DNA of 64,000 bases from Endomychus coccineus (GCA_958510875.1 OY294067.1:141713846-141777845); one strand, 5' to 3'; shown: positions 45,089 to 58,350, numbered from the stretch's first letter. Notes: generated from the sequence alone by a model not told the origin. Numbers and translations are program-made.

Positions 45089-45530
45089 TAGACAAAGTTT
45101 TGGTTCTTCACGTTGAACAGTGACAATTTCGTCTATTACTTCCAACTAGTTATTTCGCTCTTCTCGTGAGCTCGTCAGACGATAAAGTCATTGATCAACC
45201 ATCTCCGGGAGTGACACAACTACCATCCCAGCTCTCACCTGCCGGTAGTATTTCCAACTGTTTCCCCGTCGATTCTTCGAATCGCGAGAACTGTAATCAA
45301 TTTGTGGCATTGTGAATTTCATTCTCAGTGGGACATCTGCTTTCCGGCAGATGGTGTTGGAACATCTAGGTTCGGCAAACATTCTTGAATGAGGTAGTTA
45401 TGTCACTGCCAGGTTGATCAGTGACTTCATCGTCTGCCACGTTCCAATGACGAGCTCACGAGACGAGCGAAAAAATAAACTCATAGACGTGTTGTCAATA
45501 TTCAACCTGGAGAAACAAAAACTTAGTCTC
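45089..45530. repeat. MITE with long inverted arms
   Basis: Arms at 45,089-45,210 and 45,405-45,530 mirror each other, for example CTCGTGAGCTCGTCA with its complement, and AGACAAAGTTTTGGTTCTTC with GAGAAACAAAAACTTAGTCT. About 440 bp, no coding. Confidence 0.7.
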
Positions 45531-45534
45531 TTGA

Positions 45535-45990
45535 CTTCTAACACGAGATGTGTTTCCAATGCACTATGCAATGTTTAACAATGTTACTTGAGAAATCTCG
45601 AAAATGGCAATTGTTGGTTATGAATTTCTACTTTATATTTGCCATTTAGCTAATATCAATAATAACAATTAAATGGAAAAATACAAATAACAATATTATA
45701 TTGTGTGCAATATGAAAAAGTATGAGTATATAAATAAAACCGTTGACCATCTTCTCGAAGATATACCTTTAAACTTCTTCATAAATTACAAGGCAACCCT
45801 GGGGACACTTATGTCCTCGTTCAATCAATTTATCCGAATACTTATTATTCAACAACTTCAACACGCATATACTAATGTTCCAATATGAATTTAAAATTGT
45901 CAAATAACTCCGAGAGAGTTATTTGGAGGAATTCCGAATAACTTATGACGTGCACCTTGTCGCTTTTCGGTATTCTGCTTACTGCGGTAA
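45535..45990. other. Intergenic, nothing recognised
   Basis: AT-rich, with no motif seen. Confidence 0.4.
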
Positions 45991-45994
45991 GCTT

Positions 45995-48900
45995 CAAATC
46001 CTCGGGCACCAGATTTTCTAAAGGTTCACTCCTTTTTGAGGACTTCTGCTAGGGTCCTCACCACAAGGCTTGTCACTATGCTATCTATAGATAGCCCTGT
46101 CCCTAGGGTAGCTATAGTGAAGTAAAACCAGGGCCCATTGGGCAGAAAACAGTATCAAAATTGTAGGCTTCAATTACAATTGATACCTGGTTGCAACTTA
46201 GCTCATTTAAAGATGGAGCAGAAATAACTTAATAAAACGGGGAATTCCAAATATTGAATATATAATAACAATAAATACACTTTCAGAATAATTATTAAAT
46301 GCAATTGAACGGTATTACACAAAAAGTCACCCAGACGGAAAATGTAATGAAGCTCAAGCGGTATATGAAAACTGTTACAACATATCTATTTTTTTACGAT
46401 ATGTTCGGTATTTAATTTCAATTCAACGGTACGGAATCGATTGATAAATGATTTACATTCATCAATTTACGGAAAATATAAATCAAACAGTTCCTAGAGC
46501 AATAAGCGGTGTTAGGTAATTATTCAGATAGCAGTATTACTTGAAATGTTCATAACACACTACGATATATCAAACGGTTCAAATTCGGTCGGATCGGAAA
46601 ATATTGGCCTGCATTAGTTTTCCGATTGTACGATATCAGATTTTACGGTATATTCGGATAATTACTCTAATGAGTTCATTCTGTCACATCACCCACCCTT
46701 TTATTAGCTATGAACGGAGTGCCCGGTAATTGTATGACGGTGTTAGATTTCATACGCTTTGCAGATTCAGATTTCAGACAATTAGGGCTTATACTTCCGG
46801 GTAGACACAGCGTGCACAAACCCTAACTATCGTATCTGCAATAACCCCTACACCCACGGCCGGGGACTTCTCATACGGATAAGGGGTAATTACGATTTTC
46901 AATCACACAACCACCCCAGCTTAGACTTCCGGGTAGACACAGCGTGCACAAGCCGTTGGCAGTTTGGTAGTCTAGGATATACTTATACTTCCGGGTAGAC
47001 ACAGCGTGCACAAATATACCGAAGACTCCCCTGTCGTTCAAACATACACACTCTGTACACACCATACAATTACTTGAATATTTCAATTCACATGCGGATT
47101 CAAATCGTGCGCGGTCGGACCTATGACGGGATAAACTCAAATATAACAATACAAATTACTGAGAGCTACGGAACTCAGATATCGTACAAACTTTACCAAT
47201 CGTAAACTACGGAAATCAATATATCGTAAAGCCGAAAAATATAAACTATTGAGCTATCATTTACCTTATGTAAAATTCACTTAAACGGAACACTATTGTT
47301 AATTCAAATTTTAAATCTGACTTGAACTCGGATGATAATTAATTCACTTTGATTCTAATATAATCACACTTGAACGGTACTGATTGATAATCAAAATCAC
47401 AAAAGAGGACGATCTTTTGTCTGTCACTGCTTTTATATGTTTTTGGAGGTTCTGGTCAAGTCCGCACCATCAATTCCTTATTTTGTGTCGAGGCTTTTTT
47501 ATTTATGTCCCGAACAATACTTGAAAGTGCGCTACTTTTTAGATCTAAAATTAGCGCTCATGCTATCACAGTAGTTCCTCTCGGCGCAATAAACAAATGT
47601 TATCGGAGTTTTTTTGGTTGTTCGCCCTTTTTATACATAATGAATGCAATTTTTGAGCGGGCATGATTTCGATTCATTTCTTTGAATAAGTACTGTTATT
47701 AAAAATTACGGAGTTTTAGAAAAGTGACAATCACGGAATACACATTCGGAGTTCACGCATATCTATTGAAATAATGCACTGTTCAACCGGAGTTTACATG
47801 TTATATCCATATTTACTACCTGATCTAAAATAAATGATATTTCAAAATTTAAGCTTCGTTACAAACTTCCGCCAGGTAGTACATTTGAAAAGGTATCTGG
47901 TTCGATCCAATAACGAATAATAACACCTACTCAAACATGTATTTTAACATCGCGTTGGAAATGTGGAGGAGTTAAGGGATGAATCAGAATATTCATGATA
48001 TTTTTACTACTCGAAAGGATCTACAAGAGAAAAACATCATATGAGCCAAGCGATGGAGCGTTAGGGGAGGAGATAGGCATTGCAGATCTTGAAAGTTTGG
48101 AGGTTATAGGCATAAGGAAACACTAGGCAAAGAATTTCACAAATTCGCCATTCGTTAGAAATATTAATTCTTATGGGAGAAGTTCCACAGCTCTCGAGCT
48201 TGAGAATGGGGTGATCAGCTTGGGGTGAAAGCAGTCCCATCAGTGAAAATAATATTCTTTTGAAAACCCATATCCTAATGTGGAATAAACTAACAGAAAG
48301 TCACTCGCTGCACCAAATCTTGTGGCAACAACGTTTGTACTTTTTGGACATGATATCGATGAAGTATATTACGTCTAATAATTCGGTGTATAAGTTCCTG
48401 ATATACCAGTCAATCGAGATGAATGCCAAGTACTAATTTTCCGTTCCTTGTCAATGGTAATTCATATTTCACTCTGCTTCATTTTTGACTTGGCTTCCAA
48501 TCTGAATCAAGGAATCGATATTAAATCGGTCACATAATGATATGTATCAAAGCTTTATAATGACCATTTTTTTTGCTCGCGATACGGTCTTGTAATATCA
48601 AATATCGTTTAATTAGTAATTGTGATTATTGTATTGTAACTGATTAGTTTATCCTGAACATATTTCCATAACGTCCCGATAAAATTAATTGTTTTCTGTA
48701 CCGATAAACGTAAAAATTGAATTTGTTAAGTAATTGTATTGTATCAGAGGGTGTGAATGATTAGAGTGAAAAGGAATCACGACACACCAATATACAGTGT
48801 GTCTACCAGGAAATAAGGGTGTGTCATAGATAGTCCACCACCAGAATCTTCACGCTGTGACTACCCGGAAGTAGGCTCTGAAGGAGGATGTATTTTCGAG

Positions 48901-49625
48901 AGTCGTAATCTCCACTGTACATGCTGTGTCTACCCGGAAGTAGAGTGGTATTATTGACGAGGTAATTATAATTCTAATACGCTGCGACCAACCGGAAGTA
49001 AGAGTTATAACTGCCAAATTTATGTGTGGGTAGTATATAAGTGCCTGACACTGTCGTTTAATTACCGGTGAGACCGTTTTGGTGAATCTACTAGAACTGA
49101 CCTGAAAGAAGTGCAGGATGGATGAATCTCAGCATTCAAAAGTACCAAAAAGATTACTGATATTATGCGGGCGTAGTGGGGGTAATGCGGAGCAACCATT
49201 ATAACTTAAAACCTGCTTTCATTTGCTCTGCTTGAGTATCCCACGCACGATAATTAATTTTGGTAATAATCAGTGCATGAATAGCCGCTGTTAATAATAC
49301 TCACGTGAATCTTTGTTTCCAAGGCTATAATAAGGAAATAGCCTGTTTGGACCGATTTCTCTGAGATTATTGCTTCTGAGCTTCCTTGTGCTTCCCCCGG
49401 GTCGGGATGAATTATTAGAGCAGAGAGGTAACCAAGTATTAATTGCAATTGAAGCCTGCAATTCTAATACTAGTCAGTCTGCCCTTTTGACCCCTGTTTA
49501 CTCACTTCACTGAGACTACCCTGGGACAAGGCTATCCATAGATAGCACAGAGAAGCGATTTGTGGTGAGGGCCCTAGCAGAAGCCCTCAACGAGGAGAAA
49601 ACCTTAACAAAAATCTGGCGTCCGA
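45995..49625. mobile_element. Inverted-repeat element of about 3.6 kb with paired subterminal repeats
   Basis: Diverged inverted arms: 45,995-46,200 matches the complement of 49,425-49,625 (for example GGGTCCTCACCACAA/GGCCCTCACCACAA and GCTATCTATAGATAGCC/GCTATCTATGGATAGCC). Further in, three copies of a 27-bp unit starting ACTTCCGGGTAGACACAGCG (46,793; 46,925; 46,987) face three inverted versions (48,851; 48,919; 48,980). Inside are many GCGT/CGGTA-type short words and no ORF with a recognised domain. Confidence 0.6.
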
Positions 49626-49765
49626 GGAATCAACGTAAAAGTCAATCGGATTCAGATCTGGTAGACTTGAAGGAGTATTTAAGCCGTCATATGAAATTAT
49701 CGCCAAAAAGTAGCAAGGAACTTCACAAAGAGGCTACCCTCAACTTGAGAAAAATAGGAATTTAA
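49562..49765 (+). other. Unassigned ORF at the right end of the inverted-repeat element
   Basis: The 67-codon frame starts 'MVRALAEALNEEKTLTKIW', is polar and lysine-rich, and ends 'KEATLNLRKIGI'. The look is coding-like but I recognise no family. Confidence 0.25.
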
Positions 49766-50209
49766 TAAATCGCTCTTTCGTTTATACTTTTCCATCCCTT
49801 CTAAATTACCTAGTTGTTTGCTCGTACTGTGTTTTAGGAGTGATAAACTTACTTAAGAAGTTGTGTGACCTGTATTTGGAATATATTCGGCTGACCCTGA
49901 TTTTTCCATATTACTTAACTTTATATGATCAAAATGTTCTTTGCTTAAAATGTTCCTTCTACTTTGACCCACATGGTACTTTGAACAGGACTCACAATCG
50001 ATTCTGTACTACCTGGATTTGTCGAAACCAGAAACTTTATCAACGGTGCCTAAACGGATTGGTATCTCGTTCTTACATCTATAAACGTATTGTATCGCAA
50101 TTTTAGAAAACAAATCATGGAATTTACTAATTACTGAAGGATGATTAGTGAAACTTCTCTATTTTATTGAACTATTTGAAGGTAGTGACCCTAAGTTGGT
50201 TAATTGGTT

Positions 50210-50765
50210 ACCTTCCAATTTCCTCTTTTGTTTAGAAATTAAATTATTTATCGAAGATTAGTCGTAACCATTATCCAACGCTATTCGCTGAAGCTTCTCC
50301 ACTTCATTTTCGGAATTTTGCAGGCTCAATGGGAAGTTGAATAATCTACGAATAAAACAATCAAATGAAGCTATTTTATAATTAACTGGTGTAGCTGAAT
50401 TTGCAGTTACACCAATTCACGTATTTGTTTGAGTGTGTTTTCTATGGGTAATTCTAAGTGATCACACCATCTTTTATAATGTTAATATCAAGGAAATGAA
50501 GCTGCTTGTCTGTTTCTATTTCGATAGTGAATTTCAGATTGCCTATTAAGCGTGTCCAAAAAGCCATGTAAATCAAAATCTTCACTCATAATCACGAACA
50601 TATCATCGACATATCTATAATAGACTTTTGGAAACTGATTTTAAGGAGGTTCCAAGTTCGTTTAGGAAAATTTTGGTCAAAAAAAGAGAGAGTGGATTGC
50701 CCATTGCACATCCGCTCGTTTGTTTATAGCAGTTTTCATTGAAACTGAAATAATTTTGTTCCATA
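50210..50765 (-). pseudogene. Penelope-like reverse transcriptase remnant
   Basis: Minus-strand reading gives 'CYKQTSGCAMGNPLSLFF', 'VYYRYVDDMFVIM' with the catalytic YVDD, 'LDTLNRQSEIHYR' and, after a gap, 'YKIASFDCFIRRLFNFPLS' with 'ELQRIALDNGYD'-like sequence. These are ordered blocks of Penelope RT. Stops and shifts show a dead copy; no GIY-YIG endonuclease was found. Confidence 0.8.
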
Positions 50766-50899
50766 CTGTAAAAAAGTAAAACACGTTACATAGCTTATAA
50801 GCATTGAGATGACGTCAAATCAAATAAAAAACGTACAACGTTATGTGAGATAATACATCGCTGGAATGCGAGCGTTTTTAGTTATATCCAACGCAGGGT

Positions 50900-51420
50900 A
50901 GATTTCGAGGAGTATATAAGGCGTCAGATTTTCCATGCAGAGAGAACTCTCTACCAAACTAGCCAAGAGACTCTGTTAAACCGAGAAAACCGAATTTCGT
51001 TATAACCCGAGTAAATACGAGTGAGTATATTTCAGGTTGAAATTAATAATGAATCAATTACTTCTGCCAGAGTCAGAAAGTAATGAAACCTTAAATATTT
51101 TGCTAGAGTCCGATATAACGAATCGTACATTTAGACCTATCTATCGGTTGCGTTTAAGACCGAAGGATTGCGAACTGAATGATACCCCAATTCTAGGCAG
51201 AAAGGAGCGTCAGACCTGAGCCGAGAGCCGCGTTGAAACTGCGGAGTTTGCAAACTGACTAACTTCTCCTAAAATACCAATGTAACCCGAAAATAATAAA
51301 TCATTAATTATTTTCCCAGAGTCCGAAGTTCTAAGTGTACATCCAGATCAACTATCGGTTGCATTCAAGACCGTAAGATTGCGAACTGAGTGTTACTTCA
51401 ATTGCCAGCCGTGAACTAGA
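50900..51420 (+). repeat. LTR-like promoter segment with degenerate tandem duplication
   Basis: GAGTATATAAGGCGTCAGA (50,908) is TATA-like, followed by repeated 'AGAGTC(C/A)GA...CTATCGGTTGC' units: about 51,068-51,180 and 51,318-51,390 share ATCGGTTGC, AAGACCG and ATTGCGAACTGA. It may be part of a solo LTR. No partner LTR was found. Confidence 0.35.
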
Positions 51421-51959
51421 AATCAATTAATAAGAAAGAAAGACACCGAATATAATACGTTAATCCAACCCGTTACGTAATAGATAAAGAAGCGAGATAC
51501 ACTGCCCCACACGATTTAATCTCAACTGACAGTAAATCAATCTAAGATCAAGGTATACTATCAAATATTGACACGGCTACGCCCATTGTCTGAGGAGTGC
51601 ATTCAACTGTAATCACATGCTAATTTGCGTGTCTAGTTCGCTCCCTGCTGATTTACGTAAAACCTGTACATATGCATTTATTAGTGGTTAAGTTGTGAAT
51701 ATTGTAAATAATATTAGAATATTTGAATGAACTATTAAACAGGTTTGAATCTCTTTTGTTTGGCAAAGACAAATTCGTCGAACCGAAAACTTCATTCAAA
51801 TCAATAAAACAAACAAGAGCTCTGGCCTTCTTCTAAGGAAGAATCCCAGGCCCGTCAACTACTTGACATACTCAAGCAAATTGAACATTTGAAATGAGAT
51901 GGGGGTTAAAATACATAAAGACATAAGGAGCAAGTATTCTGTGCAGTTTTTATCGGAAT

Positions 51960-52900
51960 ATTGATATTTGGAATACATTCCTTTAGAATATTTATCGACT
52001 CAAGGATTGGGGTATTTGTAAACAGTATCTACATTATATTGAACGGGTGTACTAGGTTCAAGTTTGCAATCTTCCAAATTTGTAGTTAGTTCCAAATAAT
52101 TTTTCACAGACAAAGTTGGTGCACTTTGGAAGTTGCCGAGTTCCTTAACTAACCATTTTGCTATGTTATATGTGAGAGAACTAATGCTTGAAATGATTGA
52201 ATGAATCTTGAGTAAGCAATACCATTTAGGAAGAGTAGGATTCGGAAGTCTAAGTTTGTATTATAAATTAGATTACAGCGGTACATGATTTCAATAATTG
52301 ATGTAATAATTTAATCCATTTAGATTAAGGGTTTCTGGAAATCCGTTCACAGAGACCAGTATTCAACAAGCTATTTACCGAATTGTGGTACGATGGGATT
52401 TCGCTTGTCTGCTTTCAAGTAATAAAAATTCTTTTCTTCTAATGATTTCCAGTCATTATTGAAATTATTGGATGTACTTTCAAAATAATCATATTAAAAT
52501 ACATCTAATCCCATCGTGATCAAGTACAAAGAATATCATCACAATTCGGGGAATACCTTGTTGAATAGTGGTCCATATGAACATATTTCCAGGAACCCTT
52601 TATCTAAATGCATTCAATTACTAAAGTCTTTAAAATCATGTACCGCTGTAATCTCGAATAATTCAATATACAATCGTAGACTTACGAATCCTAATCTAAC
52701 ATAGGAAAATGGTTAGTTAAGGAATTCAGCAACTTCCAAGCCACACCAAGATTGTCTGTGAAAAATTTCATAGAACTAATAATTAATAATTGGAAGAATC
52801 GAAACTTGAATCTGAAAATACTCTCGTTTCATTAGATATTGTTTCACTATTTACAAATACCCCAGTCCCTGAGTGGATAAACATACAAGAAGCATCGTGT
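51960..52900. mobile_element. Head-to-head Penelope-like RT fragments
   Basis: 51,960-52,440 (minus) and 52,460-52,900 (plus) mirror each other around about 52,450. Minus-strand reading gives 'LPKWYCLLKIHSIISSISS' and 'NIAKWLVKELGNFQSAPTLS'; the plus copy gives 'WLVKEFSNFQATPRLS' and 'LVSLDIVSLFTNTPV'. These are N-terminal and palm blocks of Penelope RT. Both are broken. The 50.2-kb fragment supplies the C-terminal part. Confidence 0.75.
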
Positions 52901-52939
52901 GAGTCAGTTGCATTTTGGGAGAGGAGATAGGCATTGGAA

Positions 52940-53107
52940 TTTTTCCAAAAATGTTGTCCTATAATTTGACAGATATTGAGGATTTAATACAAAGAGCAGT
53001 TTGTGAGATAGCCAGAAGAACGCGGCCGATATTAATTATCAGTACATACTAACAACAATACTCTACACACAGAGCTGAAGAGTGATTATGAAGTGAATTT
53101 TGTTCCG
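52940..53107 (+). pseudogene. Polinton minor capsid internal fragment
   Basis: The reading 'YNLTDIEDLIQRAVCEI' matches '[17 protein letters not shown]' of the intact minor capsid protein. After a shift, '[16 protein letters not shown]' matches '[16 protein letters not shown]'. It is on the plus strand and abuts a LINE C-terminal fragment. Confidence 0.8.
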
Positions 53108-53765
53108 CATCGGAACGCTCGGCTTGTCAACCAAGCTGACCTTCGGCTACCTAAGGTCAGCCGAGCATACATCCGAGACCGAGGGAACTTACCTCAGCTT
53201 ACATAACAGTGTAATTAACACCTTGCAGGTGTGCATGTTCCTGTTGTCAGCTGCAGGGCCTGTCGAAAGACGCCTGAGACGCTTGTCCACCTGCTGTCGG
53301 CATGTCCGTCAGAAGCAGTCTCTGCATAAACCATCACCATAATTCGGGCCTACGGGTGCTGTATCACATTCTGAGGCAATCGTACGGAATAGACCAAGAA
53401 ATGGTGCTACATTTCATTCCTGGAGATATTGAGTTCATTGTCGGGAACAATAAATGCCAGATCTATTGGAATTACCCGTTTCTGACCATTAGATCCATAC
53501 AAGCAAATATGCCTGACGTTGTCTTCCTCGATGAACAAAACCAAAACTATGTATGTCATCGAATTCTCTAATTCTCTGCTCTGACAGAGATGGAGGAAAG
53601 AGGAGGCAAAATGGACAAAGTATCAAGATCTCCTGTTCGAGGTCCATACACTATACCCAGGCCACAAGGTCGTATTAGTGGTTCCGATCCATCGGTGTGT
53701 TGACCAAGAGGTCTTCGAATTGTTGGCTGTTCAGAATAAAGGGTGAGATATTACTATCTATGAAG
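53108..53765 (+). pseudogene. LINE C-terminal domain remnant
   Basis: Shifted frames show 'EGTYLSLHNSVIN', 'LVHLLSACPSEA', 'NHHHNSGLRVLYHILRQSYG' and 'MPDVVFLDEQNQ', then a Lys/Glu-rich segment. The 'HLLSACP...H/N..RVLYH' pattern resembles the C-terminal zinc-binding region of R2/R4-like LINEs. It would complement the 17.1-19.7-kb copy, which lacks this part. Confidence 0.6.
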
Positions 53766-53769
53766 TTTT

Positions 53770-54650
53770 TTGTATCTTGACTGAGTGTTATGTATTTTTC
53801 GGTAGATTTAGAGTCTTTTACGGACAAGGTTACTGACTTTGGTTTCTTTTTTCGTTTCTTCGTGAGTGCAATAAACGTAGCTTTTTTTCGGTTTCCGAAT
53901 TCAAAATTGAGCTGCCTTCTGAAGTTGGTGATAAGACATCTGAGACTGAGCGTTTTGTTGAGGATGAGGGCTCTGATGTGAATTTTGTAATTTCATCAAT
54001 TTTAGGTTCTTCCATATCCAGTGGTATGAGTTTATTTTCTTATTGTTACCAACATATTAATTCAAATTTCATTGTAAATAACAACACTCTTTCTCTTTTA
54101 ATACCATGAAAAAAAAGAAGGTTCCAGTGTTATTATTGTTATTTTTAATATGATCAATAAGTAGATCATTTTTGGAAGCTTTGGAACTAAACAGATGTTT
54201 GGATACATCTCAGTTTTGACATTTTCAACGACATCTATGTGAATAGGATTTTAGTTTAGGTTAGCTAAGTTTAGCTTTACTTACTAAGAATTATCTTTAT
54301 TTTCATAGCTGCTTGACACAATACGGGTACGCTCAGGTGTCCTTTATGAACATTTTATTACACTAATATGTATGATTCATGTAAGCAGTAATAAATAAAT
54401 GAATAAATATTTATTATGTTGAGCCATAATACTAAACTTGATTTTCTCTATTTCTGATCTCTCTCAGTTTGTTATAATTATATTCCTTGCGACTAGCAAA
54501 ACAACAAAACAAAAATGTTTATTGTATCCGTCGGTATGATGACTACCCCTACTTCTACCGGAGGGTTTATTATTTTGAAAAGGACGCGTTAAAATGCGTG
54601 GAACATTTATTTTCTCCAGCGGCACGACCCTTCAAAATAAACTAATAATG
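53770..54650. other. Intergenic, nothing recognised
   Basis: AT-rich sequence without motif; an (AT)n run at 54,654-54,679 follows. Confidence 0.4.
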
Positions 54651-54653
54651 AAC

Positions 54654-54679
54654 ATATATATATATATATATATATATAC
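54654..54679. repeat. (AT)n microsatellite
   Basis: Thirteen AT units. Confidence 0.95.
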
Positions 54680-54719
54680 AAATTTTCTGGAAAGAGGTCA
54701 TACTAACATATGCTATTAT

Positions 54720-54905
54720 TTTCTCCTTTACGTACGTTTCGGTCTCACTACCATCATCAGAAGATGTATCACTGTCTAAAACGGGGATTCTTAAAACTAA
54801 TTGTATCAAGCATAAAGCGTCCGTATCACATTAATTTCAATTAAAAATGCCCACTTCGCCGCAACGAACAGAAACACGAATAATCGAAATCGTAACATAT
54901 TAGTG
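54720..54905 (+). repeat. Penelope-like terminal repeat fragment
   Basis: TACGTACGTTTCGGTCTCAC followed by ACCATCATCAGAAGA matches the arms of the 18.1-19.3-kb insertion, as does the downstream CGAACAGAAACACGAATAATC. It is a single-armed copy. Confidence 0.7.
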
Positions 54906-55004
54906 TTTCAAGTATATGAATATATATCAAGAAATCCCTGCATAGCAATCTAACTCTAGTAATCGAAGTCATCTCATGCAATATGAGAATAAGACTGATA
55001 AACT

Positions 55005-55700
55005 CAGTGGCGTAACTAACTCTGCCGGGGCCCAAGTGCAACAACATAGTAGGGGACCCCTGCAAAAATTTAATAGCAAAAAAAAAATTACATATGAAAA
55101 TTTTGTTTGTGTTTTCTATGTTATCTATGTTTAATTTCAATCTCCCTATCCATATTGTAATCTTACAATCAATATTACAATCCATAGTCTCACAACCTAT
55201 AATCTATACGCTTATATCTTAGTAAACAATCTTTAAAATCTCGAACTGCGAACTTTCGCTTTGACAAACTTTTCGATTATTGCATCCAGATATCCTTTTA
55301 ACGAGTTCGTCACCTTACTCTCTATCGACAATACACTTAGGTTCGCCAGTCTCTGTTGCCTCATCGGATTTCGTAGATGATTTTTTATCATTTTCAATGT
55401 TGAAAAGGAGCGCTCTGCTTTTGCAACGGTCACTGGAATGGTCAAAAACAGTAAAATTACTGAGCAGACGTCCGGAAAGCTAGCCGAAAGAGTAAAATGC
55501 TTGATCAATATTAAGTTTCCAATTCCCTGATGGAATGTATATGTATGTGTATAATTTGATCTTTCAGACAACTACGCAGGGACATCATCTGATTGAACAG
55601 TTGATCAGTTACGTCGTCATAATATTTTTCACGACATTTTTTGCATTCCTTCGCAACAGGCCTCCGTTTCATGACATGAAAGCAAGAAGACAACTACTAC
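55005..55700 (-). mobile_element. hAT transposon remnant with 3' end
   Basis: The right end of the transposon (in gene orientation) is at 55,005 with CAGTGGCGTAACTA, a hAT-like terminus. The transposase C-terminus lies just inside. The other end is not clear. Confidence 0.7.
55233..55693 (-). pseudogene. hAT transposase C-terminal region
   Basis: Frame 55,571-55,233 has 'FLTIPVTVAKAERSFSTLKM' and 'LRNPMRQQRLANLSVLSIES', the hAT dimerisation signature. Frame 55,693-55,511 gives the preceding 'MKRRPVAKECKKCREKYYDD'. A shift separates them. This is a different hAT lineage from the one at 7.8 kb. Confidence 0.8.
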
Positions 55701-55859
55701 TTGTCCCCAAACCAAAGATAGAAAATCTAGAAATATTTGTAGTGAATGCAATAAATATGTATGTACAGAGCATTCTTATATTATTTTCATTTGTAACGAG
55801 TGTAAAGAATGAGATTATCCCTAATGAATGTAATTTATTATATTTATATATTTAAAACT

Positions 55860-56460
55860 GTTTGAACGTTTATTTTTCCTTATATATAGATTTTAAGATA
55901 CATAACAGGTAAATAATACTGAGGTACGTTTTGTACCTCACCCAGACTTCAACGTAAGTTTTGAAGCCAGGCCTTATGAAGATTAAGTGAAATCCTACAT
56001 CTCTGCGGCTGTTTCTATAGGGTTTTGTGACTTTCTGAAATAAAACTCGAACAGAAGCATTTTGCGGAATGTTATCTGGAGTAATGAAATATTCTAAATG
56101 AAATTTTACGTCATGTCTTGGAAGAAAACGTGCATTGGCATACTTCAGGAAAAATGAAGGGAATAGTTGCTTTGTAGCCGTCGTTCACACTGACACCCAT
56201 GAGATTACGGTTAATAACAAGAAGTATCCCTACGGAATATCAAAATGATACGCAGAAAATTGACAACATAGTCGCGTTTTTGCATATAGATAGGTTAGAC
56301 TAAATCGTCATATTTTAGCGTCAAAAATACATAGCTAACGAGATGACTTGTTTTTTTGTAACATCCTGTATACGATTATATATTTTGTTGATATGATAAA
56401 ACACTCATTATTTTGTTTATATTAGAGGAACAGTAGCGCACACTTCGTAATAATATATGA
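55860..56460. other. Intergenic, nothing recognised
   Basis: A short inverted repeat (AGGTACGTTTTGTACCT near 55,921) is the only structure seen. Confidence 0.4.
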
Positions 56461-56464
56461 GTGA

Positions 56465-56655
56465 AGACACGTTCCTGTACAACGTAAAACACCCTATAAT
56501 GCTGATTCAGCTCATATAAACTATATGAACATATCCAAATCCAATATAAACACATTCTTGTATTCAACTTTGCCTTGTGTTGTTACACTAATCTAACTGT
56601 ATTTAATTGTTGTTAAGTTTCAAAAAACTTAAAAGTGAGTTCGACTAATTTGATT
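56465..56655 (+). repeat. 5' LTR of the env-only element
   Basis: Starts AGACACGTTCC and ends TTTGATT, followed by the primer-binding site. Confidence 0.85.
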
Positions 56656-57157
56656 GGCGCAGTCGTTAGGATATCTCAAACTTTTAAGAGACAAACATTG
56701 TTCAAGAAAAGTTCGTTTCAACGATTTATTGAGAAGAAACCTTACGCAGGACAACATCGCTACTGTATTTCCACGAGCAGAAGCAAACGTCGAAGCTGCG
56801 GAGCAACGGAACTCCATAATTATTTCAAAAACTCTTTGTAGCGGTAAGCAAGACCTAGCGGCAATACCAATAAGTCTCTAGCACTCACTATAATAGAGAA
56901 AAGCTATAATAAGGAGGCATACACACCTGTGTAGTGGTAAGCAAGACCCATTGGCATTAATTAATTAAATAAGTTTATGGTACTCACTACAGAGAAAATA
57001 TTATGATCAAATATTTCCATTCAAGTAATTGTAAGCAAGACCCAGTGGTACATAAACAGTTCAAATATGGCCCTGGTACTAATTACGTAAAGGAAATGAA
57101 TAACACAATAATTAGAACATTGACTCGAGTAAGTATGAGAATGCTAAACGTGATCAT

Positions 57158-58350
57158 TTGTGCATTGTAAGTATAATTCGACTTCCTATGCCATTAAACC
57201 CGACTCCTATTTCAAGTTCAATAAGTACATCTGAATTGAGTGACGCCTTATATGAAATCGTTTCTGAAAACCCCCCATCTCGATTATTCAAACAGAAAAA
57301 CAAAAATGAATACTCCAAACATCACTACCATTTCCAATACTCAAAAAATAATGTCGGACCAAATGAATAAGATCATCTAAGAAATCAAGAAAACAGATTT
57401 CTTCATTAATATGGAAGAGATTTTTCATGCATTATCTTATTTAATAACACCAATTACCATGGTAAATCAAATATTGGCTACACTAGAGTATGCAGTAACC
57501 TTTGCAAAACTAGAAACACTACACCCTAGTATTATAGAACCGAAAGATTTACTATACGAACTACTGAAATCCCCATCTGGAAACCAACGAATTCCCTTTC
57601 ATTGTACACAGTTCTAGCTTGCTCTCGTTTGAAAAAGTAGCCGAAATTAAGAGCTATACCAAATGCTAGATAACTGCTTATATTCATTATCCAAATTCCC
57701 ATTGTCGAGAAACATCTTTATAATTTTTATCATCTATTCGTATTTCCAATAGAAATCTCTTCCAATTTATCTCAAATCTTACTCCCAAAAAACAGAAACC
57801 TAGTCCTAAACAAGTCGAATTATGCCTTACCTGACACTAAATGCACAAAAATCTCACCAGAATCATATCTCTGTAAACCAACTCCAACTCTACCAGTTAG
57901 CAGAAAAGCACCTTGTGAAATACGATTGATACAAGATACACACCAGTAAGATGGCTGGTCCTGAAACCACAATATTGAACTGAAATTTAAGTTTGGGTAA
58001 CATGGATCTCTACATGGAAGCTATTCCATTATTCTACAAACAGACTGCAATCTCGTCTTGCAACAAACCCTATTACGAACCCATCACAACCCTAGTTCGA
58101 TCTACAAAACAATAAACATCCCACACATATCAAATTTCATATCAAAGGCAGAATCGAAAACCATACGTCACCATCCCATTTGACTTGAAGCTGTAAATTT
58201 AGACGATTTTCACCCAATTCCCGCTCAGCTCCATGAGACAAAGGAAGACCTAGAAGAGATCCCCAAGGCCCACATCAATCTACAGAGCCTCAGCACATGG
58301 ACTGTTCTCCTCTACATCACATTATCCTTATCTGTTATAATTATGTACTA
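57158..58350 (+). pseudogene. Errantivirus-type env remnant
   Basis: Frame 57,411-57,617 contains 'LATLEYAVTFAKLETLHPSI' followed by 'EPKDLLYEL', the conserved stretch of baculovirus-F-like env proteins of insect endogenous retroviruses. Near 58,240-58,350 a shifted frame gives 'PKAHINLQSLSTWTVLLYIT' and a hydrophobic anchor ending at a stop. Several frameshifts lie between, so no envelope protein can be made. Confidence 0.7.

Noticed and set aside
45180..45390. 64-codon minus-strand ORF
   Set aside because: Lies inside a palindromic MITE and has no family motif.
46793..47013. CRISPR-like array from the repeated 27-bp unit
   Set aside because: Only three copies with unequal spacing, mirrored elsewhere, in a eukaryotic genome; subterminal repeats fit better.
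50900..51420. Host promoter with TATA box
   Set aside because: Repeated flanking units and absence of a downstream gene fit an LTR or repeat better.
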